A DNA stretch of 64,000 nt from Azolla caroliniana (Eukaryota; Polypodiophyta), in NCBI GenBank assembly GCA_043228905.1, contig JBHGNT010000013.1, positions 2,356,001-2,420,000 on the forward strand, written 5' to 3'. This document shows, one piece after another, positions 20,500-31,139 of the stretch (within the stretch, counting starts at the first letter, position 1; the number at the start of each line of letters is the position of its first letter). The notes beneath the pieces were generated by a model. That model did no database searches, was not told where the DNA came from, and was given only the letters and a program-made list of their open reading frames with translations. Both the position numbers and the translations under genes were made by a program.

Positions 20500-20815
20500 T
20501 CATATCTCACACTTCGGGGTGGAATTCCGGCTTTGAGAATCAGAAGCAAATTCTCCTAGGACCATCAAAGCCGGAAGCAACAACAGTTTATGCCACTCCG
20601 CTTGAATCAAGCCTTGTGGATATTCTTCGGCAACGTCTTCACTCTGATGATTTCGCTCAGGATGTCTTACCCCACATTAGGCCAGGCCATGCATCTTGCT
20701 TGACTTTGCAAGGGTGATCTCAACACTATCAGGAATTCCTATGCCATGATGTCTTACTCTTTTACAACAATCTCCTTGTGAAAGTTCCTTGTGAAAGTTA
20801 GCGTGTGGAAGCATA
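20497..20815 (+). pseudogene. G3 pol linker scrap, copy 1
   Basis: Encodes SSLVDILRQRLHSDDFAQDV, then CHDVLLFYNNLLVKVP in the better copy, like the stretch between RNase H and integrase in chromoviruses. It is cut on both sides, with a TGA at 20717. Confidence 0.6.
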
Positions 20816-20820
20816 TGCCA

Positions 20821-21210
20821 TGTTGGCCGGTCAGAAGAGCAAGGACAAGTGGGAAGGCGGAATCGGATCGGATGATAGGAAGTAAATAATAGTAGAATTA
20901 TTATTGGGAGGGACGGATTCGGTACAGTTGTACCGATCCGGATCCGAACCGATTCGGATGTCGGTTGCCTAAGCGCACCGATTGTAACCTTGCCGGATGC
21001 CTATAAAAGGATCCGATGATTTGTAAAGTGTTGGGACGGTAGTAATACAATAGTATTTAATGTGTATTTATCTGTATCTCGTATTGTTTACCGTTTGTGC
21101 TTAATTGTAATCATCTTATGCGTGTAACCTAGCATCCAATCCTTACCACCCCTTTGGAGAAGTGTCGGATAGACACCTGTGTTGAGGCTAGTCCGGCCAG
21201 ACAGACAACA
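20821..21210 (+). repeat. Tat-like 5' LTR
   Basis: 390 bp. It carries a TATA box and a GC-rich palindromic region (GTACCGATCCGGATCCG). The sequence after it, CTATTTTGGCGACCACG, sits where a primer site should be and has a TGG start, but I cannot name the tRNA. Confidence 0.93.
21002..21009 (+). promoter_or_regulatory. TATA box in Tat-like 5' LTR
   Basis: TATAAAAG in the middle of the LTR, well placed to start the genomic RNA within the LTR. Confidence 0.6.
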
Positions 21211-21262
21211 CTATTTTGGCGACCACGATTCCTGCAAAGTGCAGAGGACAACCGGGGGATGG

Positions 21263-23473
21263 ATGTCTAGACCAAACGACGACCACATCACCGAACGAGG
21301 GAGACGATACACCGAACGCGAGCAACGACGGGAAGCCCTGCAGCAAGCCGTCGACGAGATCCGGCGGGATCGGTCATTCTCCAAAACTCTTCGGAGAGTC
21401 GCAGAAGAAGCACTGCAGTTCCGGGTTCTGCAAATCCCCGACGAAGGCAGTAGCATAACAAGCCTGCAAGAGGCGGAAACGATACTGCAGACGCTCGCCG
21501 CGGGCGACGGGGACTCGGAAGCATTCGCAACACTTGAGGCGGAGTCGGAAAGCGACAGAACCGTTGCATCCCGGTATAAAAGCAGCCACGACACACCAAA
21601 CGACCGGGAGGACGAGGGGTCGGAAGACTCAGTAACACCGGCGCCAGAGGAAGAAATAACCCTGGAATTCGGTGACCGGCAACCACCGAGGAAGGCTGAC
21701 CGGATACCGACAACAACCGCGAGGGAACCGAAGGAGCGGATACCGACAACACCCGCGGAGGAACCAACGGACCGGACACCGGCAACACCCGCGGGGGAAC
21801 CAAAGGTTCTCACACCAACGCCAATAGCGGACAGAGAGCGGAGGAAACAGGAGAGTCAGTTGGAAGACACGATGCCGTACCCATACCCAAAGTACCGGGA
21901 TGATGCCGACGCGGAGGCACACGTGTACGCATTCCTCCAAACATGGGAAGCCAACCATATCTCCCAAAGAATGACGGAGCCCGAAGCCGAACGATCTAAA
22001 ATCGCCGAATTCGGCATAACCTTAGAAGGACTGGCGGCCCAATGGCACGCAAAGCACTTACCAGGCACCTTTGCCACATTCGATGCCTTGAAAGCCAGAT
22101 TCCTCAGGTTTTTTCACAGACAATTTGAGCAAAGGGAATTGGTTGGGCAGTTCTACACCACCCGGCAGGAAGAGAACGAGACTATGCCACAATTCATCAT
22201 TCGGTTCCAGACCCTGCACAGCCAACTGACAAGAGCACCACCCGAAGACGAAGCCAAAGCAGTCTTTCTGGCTGCACTGAAAGAGCCACTTCGAACAATG
22301 TGCGGAGTCCTTGATTTCCAAACCAGCATAATGGACCAAGTTATTGATCGGGTTTTAGAAATGGACAAGACTAGCCCCTTCTTGTCGATGGGGATGTTAC
22401 ACCGGGCACTCCCAAAGGAGGAAGACCTGAGGTTCCGACAGGCCTTACAATGCACAACATGCCTAAATTCGGGGCACTCAACAGTGGACTGCACCCTGCG
22501 GACACAATGTGTGATCTGCAACGCTCGAGCCCATACAACGGACCGATGCGAATATAACCTGTTAAATCGGCAGGCAGCACCGGTTCGACACATAGAACCG
22601 CGCAATTAGAGCCCGGACGAGGATCGATTCCGGAGAGACGACCGCTACCAACGCGAACGCGGTAACAGATACGCTGATAGAAGACGCGACAACTATGACC
22701 GAGAGGAGAGACGCAGAGATAGCTACCCCCGGGACCGGTACGACAGAGATGAATCCCCGGAAGACGACCGACGCAGAGAAGAGAGGCGACAAGGATACGC
22801 TGACACAAGACGCGACAACTATGACCGAGAGGAGAGACGCAAAGATAGCTACCCCCGGGACCGGTACGACCGAGACGAAGCCCCGGAATACGACCGATGC
22901 AGAGAAGAGAGGCGACAAGGGAACCGAAATTTCCGACGGAATCAGAAGCGTGGATTTTTCCGAAGAGAAGAACGTCGGGAGGCAGCAAGGAATGACAACC
23001 CGGTATCGGTACCGGATAACCGAAAAACCGAAGACGACCGCCGGAGCATACCCACCCTCCAAACCGGGGACAAAGCAGAAACGAGCAACAGTCACAAGGT
23101 GTACTGTTATTACTGCCGGAAGGAAGGCCACTATAGTAACCAATGCCCAAGCAAAAGCTATGACAAGCAGCCGGAAGTCAACATGGTTACAGCCGAAATA
23201 ACAGAAGTACAACAGGTCACAACCCGGTCAAAGGGAAAGACCGCCGAGTGGGAAGCCCAGGAGACAATCAGAAAACAAGCGACACAATGGATCAAGGAGG
23301 CCAATGAACAGAATGCGGCAGAAGTAAGAGACCAAAATATGCCAAAAGAAAAAGAAATCATACAGCCAGGAGAAAACCCGACGTGGCAAGCGCTACAGGA
23401 CTGTCAAATCGTGTTTCCGTTAGCACGACCTATAGGGACTACAGCCTCCATTCGCTGCTTTGCAAGGGGCGCG
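21263..23473 (+). pseudogene. Tat-like Gag, one frame with an internal TAG
   Basis: First ATG at 21263. An N-terminal Arg/Glu-rich coil is followed by a Thr/Pro/Glu linker with a repeated TPAEEPTDRTPAT-type motif. The capsid part (about 21890-22330) has YAFLQTWEANHISQRM, LAAQWHAKHLPGTF and FRFQTLHSQLTRAPP-like sequence. Two CCHC knuckles lie at about 22448-22560 (C-TT-C-LNSG-H-STVD-C and C-VI-C-NARA-H-TTDR-C). A TAG at 22607 interrupts the frame. It goes on in the same frame through an Arg/Asp-rich region with a 42-residue tandem duplication (RRDNYDREERR repeated) and a third knuckle, C-YY-C-RKEG-H-YSNQ-C, at about 23105. It ends at TAG 23474. Confidence 0.85.
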
Positions 23474-23497
23474 TAGCTGGAAGTCAGAAGCCCATAG

Positions 23498-26400
23498 CAC
23501 CTGCCCGTACAGTTAGTGCCACGATTTACGGCAGACCTACAGGCATCTGTCAGCAAACCGAAGCCGACGCCAGCACCGGCATTCTTCTCCATCCCGGAGG
23601 AAGGACCAGCGGTGGTCGATACAAGTAGCCCGACGATCACGGCAATCGTGAAAGGAAAGGAAATTGCTGGAACGATTATTGACGGAGGCTCCGGGGTAAA
23701 TGTCATCAGCCAACAGACATGCAACGACCTGGGCATCCGGGAATGGGAACCATGCCCCTTCTGGTTACGCATGGCGGATACTAGCTCAGTCCGATCGACC
23801 GGGCTTATCCGGGACTTGGAAATAACGATCGGAGGCCACGTATTCCGGATATCGGCCGTGGTGCTGCAGCTGAATGTACAAGGCGCGTACCCCCTACTGC
23901 TAGGACGACCATGGCTGCGAACGACCCATATCAAGCAGAACTGGCAAAAGAACATGATCACATTCCGGCGAGGGAAAACAAAGGTACGAGTAACGACGCA
24001 ACCACGGGTGAACACCAGTAAGGAAGCAACTCCATTGTATGCGGAAAGCATTAACATGTTGGAGGGATTACCGGACGAGGAAGTCGAGCGGTACCTCGAG
24101 GAACACCCACAAATCGTCCCACTATTTGAGGTGGATATCACGGCGGCAGTAGAACCGTACATTACGACCCCGGAAGAACCGGACCAAGCGGCGATCCGGG
24201 AACTGCGACAAGCGCAGGAATCCCTAGAGAGGGAAATGACGATATCCCAGAGGGTAAAAGCATCCCAACTAGAGGAGGTGGACCTCGGCACAGCAGACAA
24301 GCCCCGACCGGTAAATGTTGCAAAGGAATTGCCGAAGGAAGAAAAGAAGGCAATGGTAGCATTGTTAACAGACTTCAAGGATGTGTTTGCGTGGTCGTAC
24401 GAAGACATGCGAGGGCTGGACCCCCAGCTCTATCAGCACCAAATTCACCTAAGTACGGACGCGAAACCGATTGCTCAACGCAAGTACCGGATGAATCCGA
24501 ATTATGCGGCAAAGGTGAAGGAGGAAATTGATAAGCTCCTCCGGGTCGGATTTATCCGACCGGTCAAGCAGGCAACCTGGCTAAGTCCGATAGTGGTGGT
24601 CCCGAAAAAGAACGGCAAAATCCGGGTATGCGTGGACTACCGAAAACTAAATGCCGCAACAGTGACCGATGCGTTTCCACTACCATTTACGGACGGGGTG
24701 TTAGATGCGGTAGCCGGGCACGAAGTTTACAGCTTCCTGGATGGATTTAGCGGCTACAACCAAATACGAATGAACCCGGCCGACCAAGAGAAGACAGCGT
24801 TCGTCACGGAATGGGGAGTGTTCGTCGCGGTCGTGATGATGTTCGGACTAAAGACGGCTCCAGCGACCTTTCAAAGGATAATAATGGAAATTTCGGGGAA
24901 TATATCCCCGGTTTTATGCAGGTCTTCCTTGACGATTTCGCGGTCTACAGCCGGCACGGAGAGCATCTCGATCACCTCCGGCTGTGCTTGGAGAAGTGCC
25001 GCGAGTACCGATTGAGCCTGAATCCGGCCAAATGCATCTTTGGAGTGGCAAGCGGCAACTTGCTAGGGCACGTGGTGAGTAAGGAAGGAATCGCGGTAGA
25101 TCCGGATAAAGTCAAGGCGATTCTCGATGCACCAGCACCAAGTAGCGCAAAGGCTTTAAGCCGGTTCCTGGGCCAAATAAGGTGGCATAGTCGGATGATA
25201 CGGCACCTCGCGGACTTCGCTACACCGTTACATACCGCCGTACATAGGGTACCCTTCCTATGGGCAGAGACGGAGGAGGAATCCTACAAAGCGTTGAAGG
25301 TTATGCTGTCGCAAGCTCCGGTGGTGCAACCGCCGGATTGGAGTAAAAGCTTTCACGTCTTCGTCGACGCGTCGGACGTAGCAATCGGCAGCGTTCTGAT
25401 GCAACTCACAGAGCCGAAATGGTACCGACCGGTGTACTACGCAAGCCGGAAACTCTCAAAAGCCGAATGGAATTACTCTACGACGGAACGCGAGGCATTC
25501 GGAATGGTGTATAGTGTCACAAACTACAGGCACTATCTGCTCGGAAGGAAGTTTTCCTTCCATGTTGACCATTCGGCACTACTCTACCTGGTCTCGAAGG
25601 CATCCCTGACGGGAAAAATTACACGGTGGACACTGCTACTACAGGAATTTGAATTCGACATTTTCCACTGACCCGGGGCGCAGCATGCGGTAGCGGACTA
25701 TCTAAGCAGACTCGAATCCGGAGAAGCAGGGGACGGCGTCTAGGATGAGTTTCCCGACGCCGAATTGTTCCGGATCACGACGAAACCGGCAACGGATACA
25801 ACGGTAGCCGATGAAGACACATGGCTAACTGAGATGCATCAGTTCCTGAGCACCGGAGTTCCCCCGAAGAACATGGACCGCAATGAAAGGAAAAGGGTAG
25901 CAGTAAGAAGTAGACATTTCTGTTTGGTTGGAGACACCCTCTATCACAAGGGGGCAGATGGCATCTAGAGACGAGCAGTGCGGAGTGATGAGAAGGATCT
26001 AATCCTCAGGGAAGCCCACTGTGGAATTGCCGGCGGGCATTATGCTGGCGACGCAACCGCTCGGAAAATATGGCAGAGCGGACTGTGGTGGCCGACCACC
26101 CTAAAAGATGCCGTGAAGTATAGCAGAGAATGCGATTTGTGTCAACGACTGGGCCAACCCACAGAGCAGGCCCGGATGCCACACCACCCGGTCTTGCCCT
26201 TAGAACCGTTTCAAAAGTGGGGGTTGGACTTTGTCGGTCCCTTCAAACCACTGGCAATGCGAACCGGAAATCGGTATGTCATAGTGGCGACTGACTATTG
26301 CACCAAATGGGTAGAAGCAAAGGCCTTACGGGACAACACGGCCGCGTCCACGACAAAGTTTCTGTACGAATGCATATGGTGCCGGTATGGATGCCCGATC

Positions 26401-27315
26401 GAGCTTATAAGTGACCAAGGAGGACATTTTCTCGGGCAGGTAGTAGAAAGCCTGACGTCATTTTACGCGGTGGTACATAAAAAGAGTACACCCTACTACC
26501 CTCAAGCCAATGGACTAGCGGAATCAACGAACAAAACTCTGCAGAACATCCTACGGAAAATCGTCAACGAGAACCGGACCGACTGGGATACGAAATTGCA
26601 AAGCGTGCTATGGGCGTACCGAACAACGTACAAAACCAACATCCGGACAACCCCGTTCCGACTAGCATTCGGGTTAGAAGCGGTCATGCCGGTAGAGTTC
26701 CAGATCCCCAGCTTACGGATTCAGGTGAAGGAGCGCTTAAGTGAGAACGAGTCCGAACGAATCCGGCTGGCAACGCTGTTGGAATTAGAGGAAAACCGAA
26801 TAGCCAGCTTACTACAACTCGAACTGGAGCAAAGGAGGAGAAAAGCCTTCGTGGACCAACACCGGCGTGGCAATGAAAAGGAGTTCGAAGTCGGGAAACC
26901 GGTGCTACTATTCCAGACACGGATGGGGAACATGCCGGGAAAGTTGCGGTTTCGATGGACCGGACCGTTCTGGATCACCAAGGAGTACAATGGGTCGTAT
27001 CAGCTCGGCACGTTGTCTGGAGATGTCATCGGCAAGTGGGCAAATGGATTTCGGCTAAAGCCGTATAAGGGAAATATGCCAGCCAACCCGTTCAAGCGAA
27101 ACCCGGAAACCCGGCAAGATGAGGAACCGACACCGACAGACGCTGCTGAAGATATTCGGACTGAGGAAGAACCGACACCGACAGACGCTACTGAAGATAT
27201 TCGGACCGAGGAAGAACCGACATCGATACTGACGAAGACTATCCCAGAAAACCGACAGAAGGATCCGGTATCCACACGAACCGACCCGAACAAATCGGGG
27301 GGGACCAACAAATGA
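23498..27315 (+). pseudogene. Tat-like Pol (PR-RT-RH-INT), frameshifted
   Basis: In the gag frame at first. The protease has IDGGSGVNVIS and LLGRPWL. RT has RKYRMNPNYAAKVKEE, VCVDYRKLNAATVTDAFPL and MFGLKTAPATFQR. A one-base loss in a T run at about 24891-24893 moves the frame; downstream are the catalytic FLDDFAVYS and then RNase H (FVDASDVAIGSVLMQ, STTEREAFGMVY). Stops follow at 25669 (TGA), 25741 and 25966 (TAG). Integrase has the HHCC zinc finger (HCGIAGGHY ... CDLCQRLG), WGLDFVGPF, ISDQGGHF and YYPQANGLAES. The C-terminus has an acidic 19-residue repeat (EEPTPTDAAEDIRTE) before TGA 27315. With lesions set aside it is a complete pol. Confidence 0.93.
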
Positions 27316-27334
27316 CGTGGTCCAAGCAAAAGGA

Positions 27335-27416
27335 AAAAAATAAAAAATAAAATAAAATAAAAATAAAATAATAAAATAAAATAATAAAATAAAATAAAAT
27401 AAAATAAAATAAAAAA
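27335..27416. repeat. AAAAT-type simple repeat
   Basis: About 80 bp built from aaaat and aaat units, between pol and the extra ORF of the Tat-like element. It is the only strongly A/T stretch in an otherwise GC-rich element. Confidence 0.9.
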
Positions 27417-27649
27417 TGACGTGGGCAAAATCGACGCGAATCATCGTAATGATGGGGAGATCACAAGAGGTGGGAGCGCCACCATGCAACGAAGAGGCGC
27501 CATGCATTAAAGAAGGACGTGCGCGGACTTGCTATTTAAAGCATGGAACGTGGGCACTCACACGCGGCAAACAAGAAAGGACATACTAATTATGGCGGGA
27601 AAGGAACATGCGCGGGAAACGAAAAAGGGCGGCTCGAGGCACAACCCAC

Positions 27650-27657
27650 TATATAAG
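27650..27657 (+). promoter_or_regulatory. Possible internal TATA box before the extra ORF
   Basis: TATATAAG at 27650, after a long non-coding gap and 141 nt before the ATG at 27791. A second T/A-rich box, CTATTTAAAG, lies near 27531. Position suggests a separate transcript for the extra ORF. This is inference only. Confidence 0.4.
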
Positions 27658-27790
27658 ACACAGGCCTGCGAAGGGCTCACTTTTTACGAATTTTCCTACA
27701 TACAGGCGTAGAAGCACAGAAGAGTGACCTGACACAGAGCACACACAGCGCGATCCCGAACAACAGGCAGCAGACGAAGAATTCGGAACA

Positions 27791-30694
27791 ATGGTACTGT
27801 CGGAAGAGGCACGCCAATGGATGAGGGAGAACGGGTTAAAAGGATTGCTGCGGATCGCCGACGCTCCACCACACGCAGAACCAGAGCAGGCAGCAGCATC
27901 GATCGATATATCAGAAGTCACGGAAGGAGCGGTGCGGGCGCTCACGGGGATCAAAGCAGGAGGACTTCAAACAATCGAAAACCCTTCCAGTGAAATCCTG
28001 TTCAAATATTTCGGGGAATACTCTATCAGCAGCAAGGCGTACCGAACGTAGGGCGGAGAGAACCTGCTGTTCGGAGAAGTGGCCCGCGCTATGATTGAAT
28101 ACGGATTCGTGAATCCCCGTCCCCCAGCCATAGCCAAGTACCGGGCAGCATTCTTAATAGCAGCGTACGAGGGCTTACAAATAGACTGGCTCCATTTCAT
28201 AACCGAAGGATTGAAGGAGGCCATCAGAAATCTTGTGGAAGGAAAAAAGCCATGGGCCGGGATAGCACAATGGCTAACGGTGTTAGTCCCACCGGTGCTC
28301 CCCATCACACAAAAGAAAAGAGGTCGGCAGGAGACGACGCCGAAAAAGGTCACAAAGCGCCGATAGATCTTGGAGAAACACACCCCCGGATGGACCCAGC
28401 AAGAAGCAGAACAGCAGGGGGAAGGACCATCCCGATAGCAACAGGAACCGGCAACAAAGGCAAAACCGGCAGGTAAAGGCAAAGGGAAAGCGGCCGAGGA
28501 GGAACCGGTAGCGCGCAAACCAATCCAGATAACGCTGCGACGGCCGGAACCGGAACCAGAGGTCTCTATACAAAAGGTCCGTCTGGTAACCGCACCGGAG
28601 GAGGAAACTGAAACAGAAGACTCATCCGAACCACTGGTAAGATTCCCAGCAAGACAAGGTCGGGAGAAACGGGCGAAAGGACCGGCTCCACCAGTGGACA
28701 GAACTCAGTAGAGGGCGCAAGGACCATCTCCAGTAGCCGAGGCGGAAACAACACCGGAACCCATACCCAGGGAAGCAGCACCGACACCGGTTGGGCCGGA
28801 CTTCAGAAAACCGGTCATCCCAGAGAAGAAGAAGGAACAAGCGCCGTAGCCGGAGCCAGAGAAGAGGCCGGAAAATCAGCCTGGCTTAAGTGAGCAAGGC
28901 CACCCCGACACCGGAAGAACAAAGCCACAATGGCTGAGATGGCTTTCGGAGCAGTTATCGGGAGTAGCGGACCAGTTAGAGAAAGAAGAAACGTGTAGGC
29001 AACAGCTGACGCATACAACAACGCAGGAGTTGGTCGCGCTCCGAACACAGATCGAGGAAATGCAAGGGGAGCTGTTGCAGGCAAGGGAAGGAATTCAACA
29101 AACACAAGATGTCACCGAGCCGGTCGGGACAACAAGGAAGCAACCAGAACCGGAACCGAAACCGGTAGCCTTGCAAACCGGCCCTGAGACCGAAAAAATA
29201 ATAGAAACCTTACGAAAGGAGTTAAAAGCTCAGGAGGCATTAAGGGAAAGAGAAAGGGAGCAGCGGAAAGCGGTGGACGACGACAGACGAAAAATGGAAG
29301 AAGGCCTCCGGAAAGGTTGAGCCGCTTATGACCGACTGCAAGAAGAAAAAGAGAAACTGCAAAAGGAGAAGGACCGACTACGTCGACATGCCGAGCAAGA
29401 GATAGAACGACTGCAGGAAGAACTCCGACAACAGAAGGACCGGGACGATCGGTTAAGAGCTCAGGCAAACCGACGCCTGAAGCAGAAGACGGAGGACTTC
29501 GACCGTCTCTACCGAGATCACAAGCAGGCCGAGTCGGACAACAAAAAACGGGCAGCAGACTACGACCGGCAAATAGAGAAGCTGAAAGAGCAGCTCAAAG
29601 AGACCCGATTAGACCTGGCGAAGGCGATGGATGAGGTCAGTGCCAACAAGGAAGCATTGTCGGCGGAAATAGCCCAAGCAACGGAGAGAAGGAAGGAATT
29701 AGAGGCGCTAAGGCGGGAAAAGTTGGACCTGACCAAGATCAGGAATGAAGAAAAGGAAAAATTGACCTTCACGATCAGCAAACTGCAGAGTACCTATGAA
29801 AAGCAGAAAGCAGATTATGAGGCCCAGGCTCAGATAATGGCCGACATTATAAAACGGGCAAGGAAGGAAAAGCAGGAAGCTTATGTGCATGCTAAGGCAG
29901 GGGTTGACCGGATCAAGCTCATCATGTCAGGATGGAGTACTCGAGCTCAGGCAAGCATCAACGAAAGTACGGAAAAGCTATGGAAGGAGTGGTCACGACA
30001 GGCAGCCGAGCTGCAGACACTATGAGCGGATGCCGAGAATCGGAGGAAGACCGGTGACAAGTTCTACAAGATGGATGAAGAAAGTATCGTCGCCATTCGG
30101 GAAGAATTGTCGGAGGATTTCTACACTTTAGCAGAAGAACACCTCAAAGAAATCCGAGGGTTGGTAGAGAGGTTGGATGACGGGCAGCTCGCAACTCAGT
30201 TGGAGTTGGAGAGATACGAGCAGGACCGGTTACGACAGGAAGCTAAGGGAAGAACGACGCCAATCACGATAAGTGAGGGAGAGCGACCGGCTGCAGATGA
30301 ACCAACCGACACCGAACAACCCCGACGAGGAATACCCGAAGACGAACTTGAAGAAGAGCAGGAGCAGACCGATGCCGGAGAAGAAGAAGAGCTGAGACCG
30401 GAAGACACCAGAGCAGAGGAAGGAGGCATATCGAGTCGACCAGTCGAGACCAGAGAAAGCGACACTGGTAACAGAATAGAGCCAGGAACGGAGGGAGAAC
30501 AGGAAGAACCCGGACGAAGCGGTGAGGAAGCACCGGCACCATAGAATCAAGCAGAGCCGGAGCAGCAAATTTTTACGGAACAGCCTACCCAACCGGGGGT
30601 CGGAGACCAGCCAGGCAAGGAACAGGAACAGGAGGAAGAAGCACCACTGGACACCATCAAGCAAAGTGTGCTCGATATTTTGGAGGAAGACTGA
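27791..30694 (+). pseudogene. Extra 3' ORF of the Tat-like element (coiled-coil protein)
   Basis: A single reading frame of 968 codons from an ATG at 27791 to TGA at 30692, broken by eight stops (TAG 28049, 28364, 28436, 28709, 28847, 30542; TGA 29318, 30023) and no frameshift. The first 190 residues look globular (WMRENGLKGLLRIAD; LFGEVARAMIEYGFVNPRPP; AAYEGLQIDWLHFITEGLKE). A Pro/Glu/Lys-rich linker follows. Residues about 410-745 are a long heptad-rich coiled coil, and the tail is acidic. No membrane segment or signal peptide is seen, so it does not look like an envelope protein. Tat-group elements are known to carry extra ORFs of unknown role; this one is in sense orientation downstream of integrase. 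I do not recognise its family. Confidence 0.75.
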
Positions 30695-30744
30695 GGCCAG
30701 GAGTGGATTCGAAGTGCAAGGCACTTTCCCACGGGCGTGCCATG

Positions 30745-31134
30745 TGTTGGTCGGTCAGAAGAGCAAGGACAAGTGGGAAGGCGGAATCGGATCGGATGAT
30801 AGGAAGTAAATAATAGTAGAATTATTATTCGGATGGACGGATTCGGTACAGTTGTACCGATCCGGATCCGAACCGATTCGGATGTCGGTTGCCTAAGCGC
30901 ACCGATTGTAACCTTGCCGGATGCCTATAAAAGGATCCGATGATTTGTAAAGTGTTGGGACGGTAGTAATACAATAGTATTTAATGTGTATTTATCTGTA
31001 TCTCGTATTGTTTACCATCTGTGCTTAATTGTAATCATCTTATGCGTGTAACCTAGCATCCAATCCTTACCACCCCTTTGGAGAAGTGTCGGATAGACAC
31101 CTGTGTTGAGGCTAGTCCGGCCAGACAGACAACA
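30745..31134 (+). repeat. Tat-like 3' LTR
   Basis: 390 bp, about five substitutions from the 5' LTR (for example CCGG/TCGG after TGTTGG, and GTTTG/ATCTG before the end). I do not see a good polypurine tract immediately upstream. Confidence 0.93.
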
Positions 31135-31139
31135 TGCCA

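Larger units (their letters stand above)
18361..20820 (+). mobile_element. G3 copy 1, gag-bearing chromovirus-like derivative
   Basis: An AT-rich leader (18361-19698), a gag gene and a scrap of pol linker, ending where it joins a copia relic at 20815-20820. RT, RNase H and the integrase core are missing. The leader ends GGTTCTGACCGTTTGATTCG, which aligns with the LTR end and primer site of G1 and G2, so an LTR probably ends near 19643. Its left end is not defined. Confidence 0.6.
20821..31134 (+). mobile_element. Tat-like Ty3/gypsy retrotransposon with extra 3' ORF
   Basis: 10,314 bp, bounded by 390-bp LTRs (TGTTGG ... ACAACA) and flanked by the 5-bp duplication TGCCA at 20816-20820 and 31135-31139. 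The empty site is kept in the duplicated block at 60134-60138. Order: gag, protease, RT, RNase H, integrase, A/T spacer, extra ORF, LTR. The gag-pol order, the protease DGGSG and the extra ORF point to the Tat group. It is defective: one frameshift and 14 in-frame stops by my reading. Yet the LTRs differ at only about five positions. Confidence 0.93.

Noticed and set aside
21179-21262. Upstream extension of the Tat-like gag into the LTR
   Set aside because: It would start at GTG inside the LTR. The first ATG of the frame is at 21263, past the primer region.
22371-24408. Long minus-strand ORFs opposite the Tat-like gag and pol (259 and 334 residues)
   Set aside because: They are antisense to clear gag, protease and RT coding sequence, are rich in Ser/Cys/Val as expected from the complement, and show no domain. 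Codon-complement shadows explain them.
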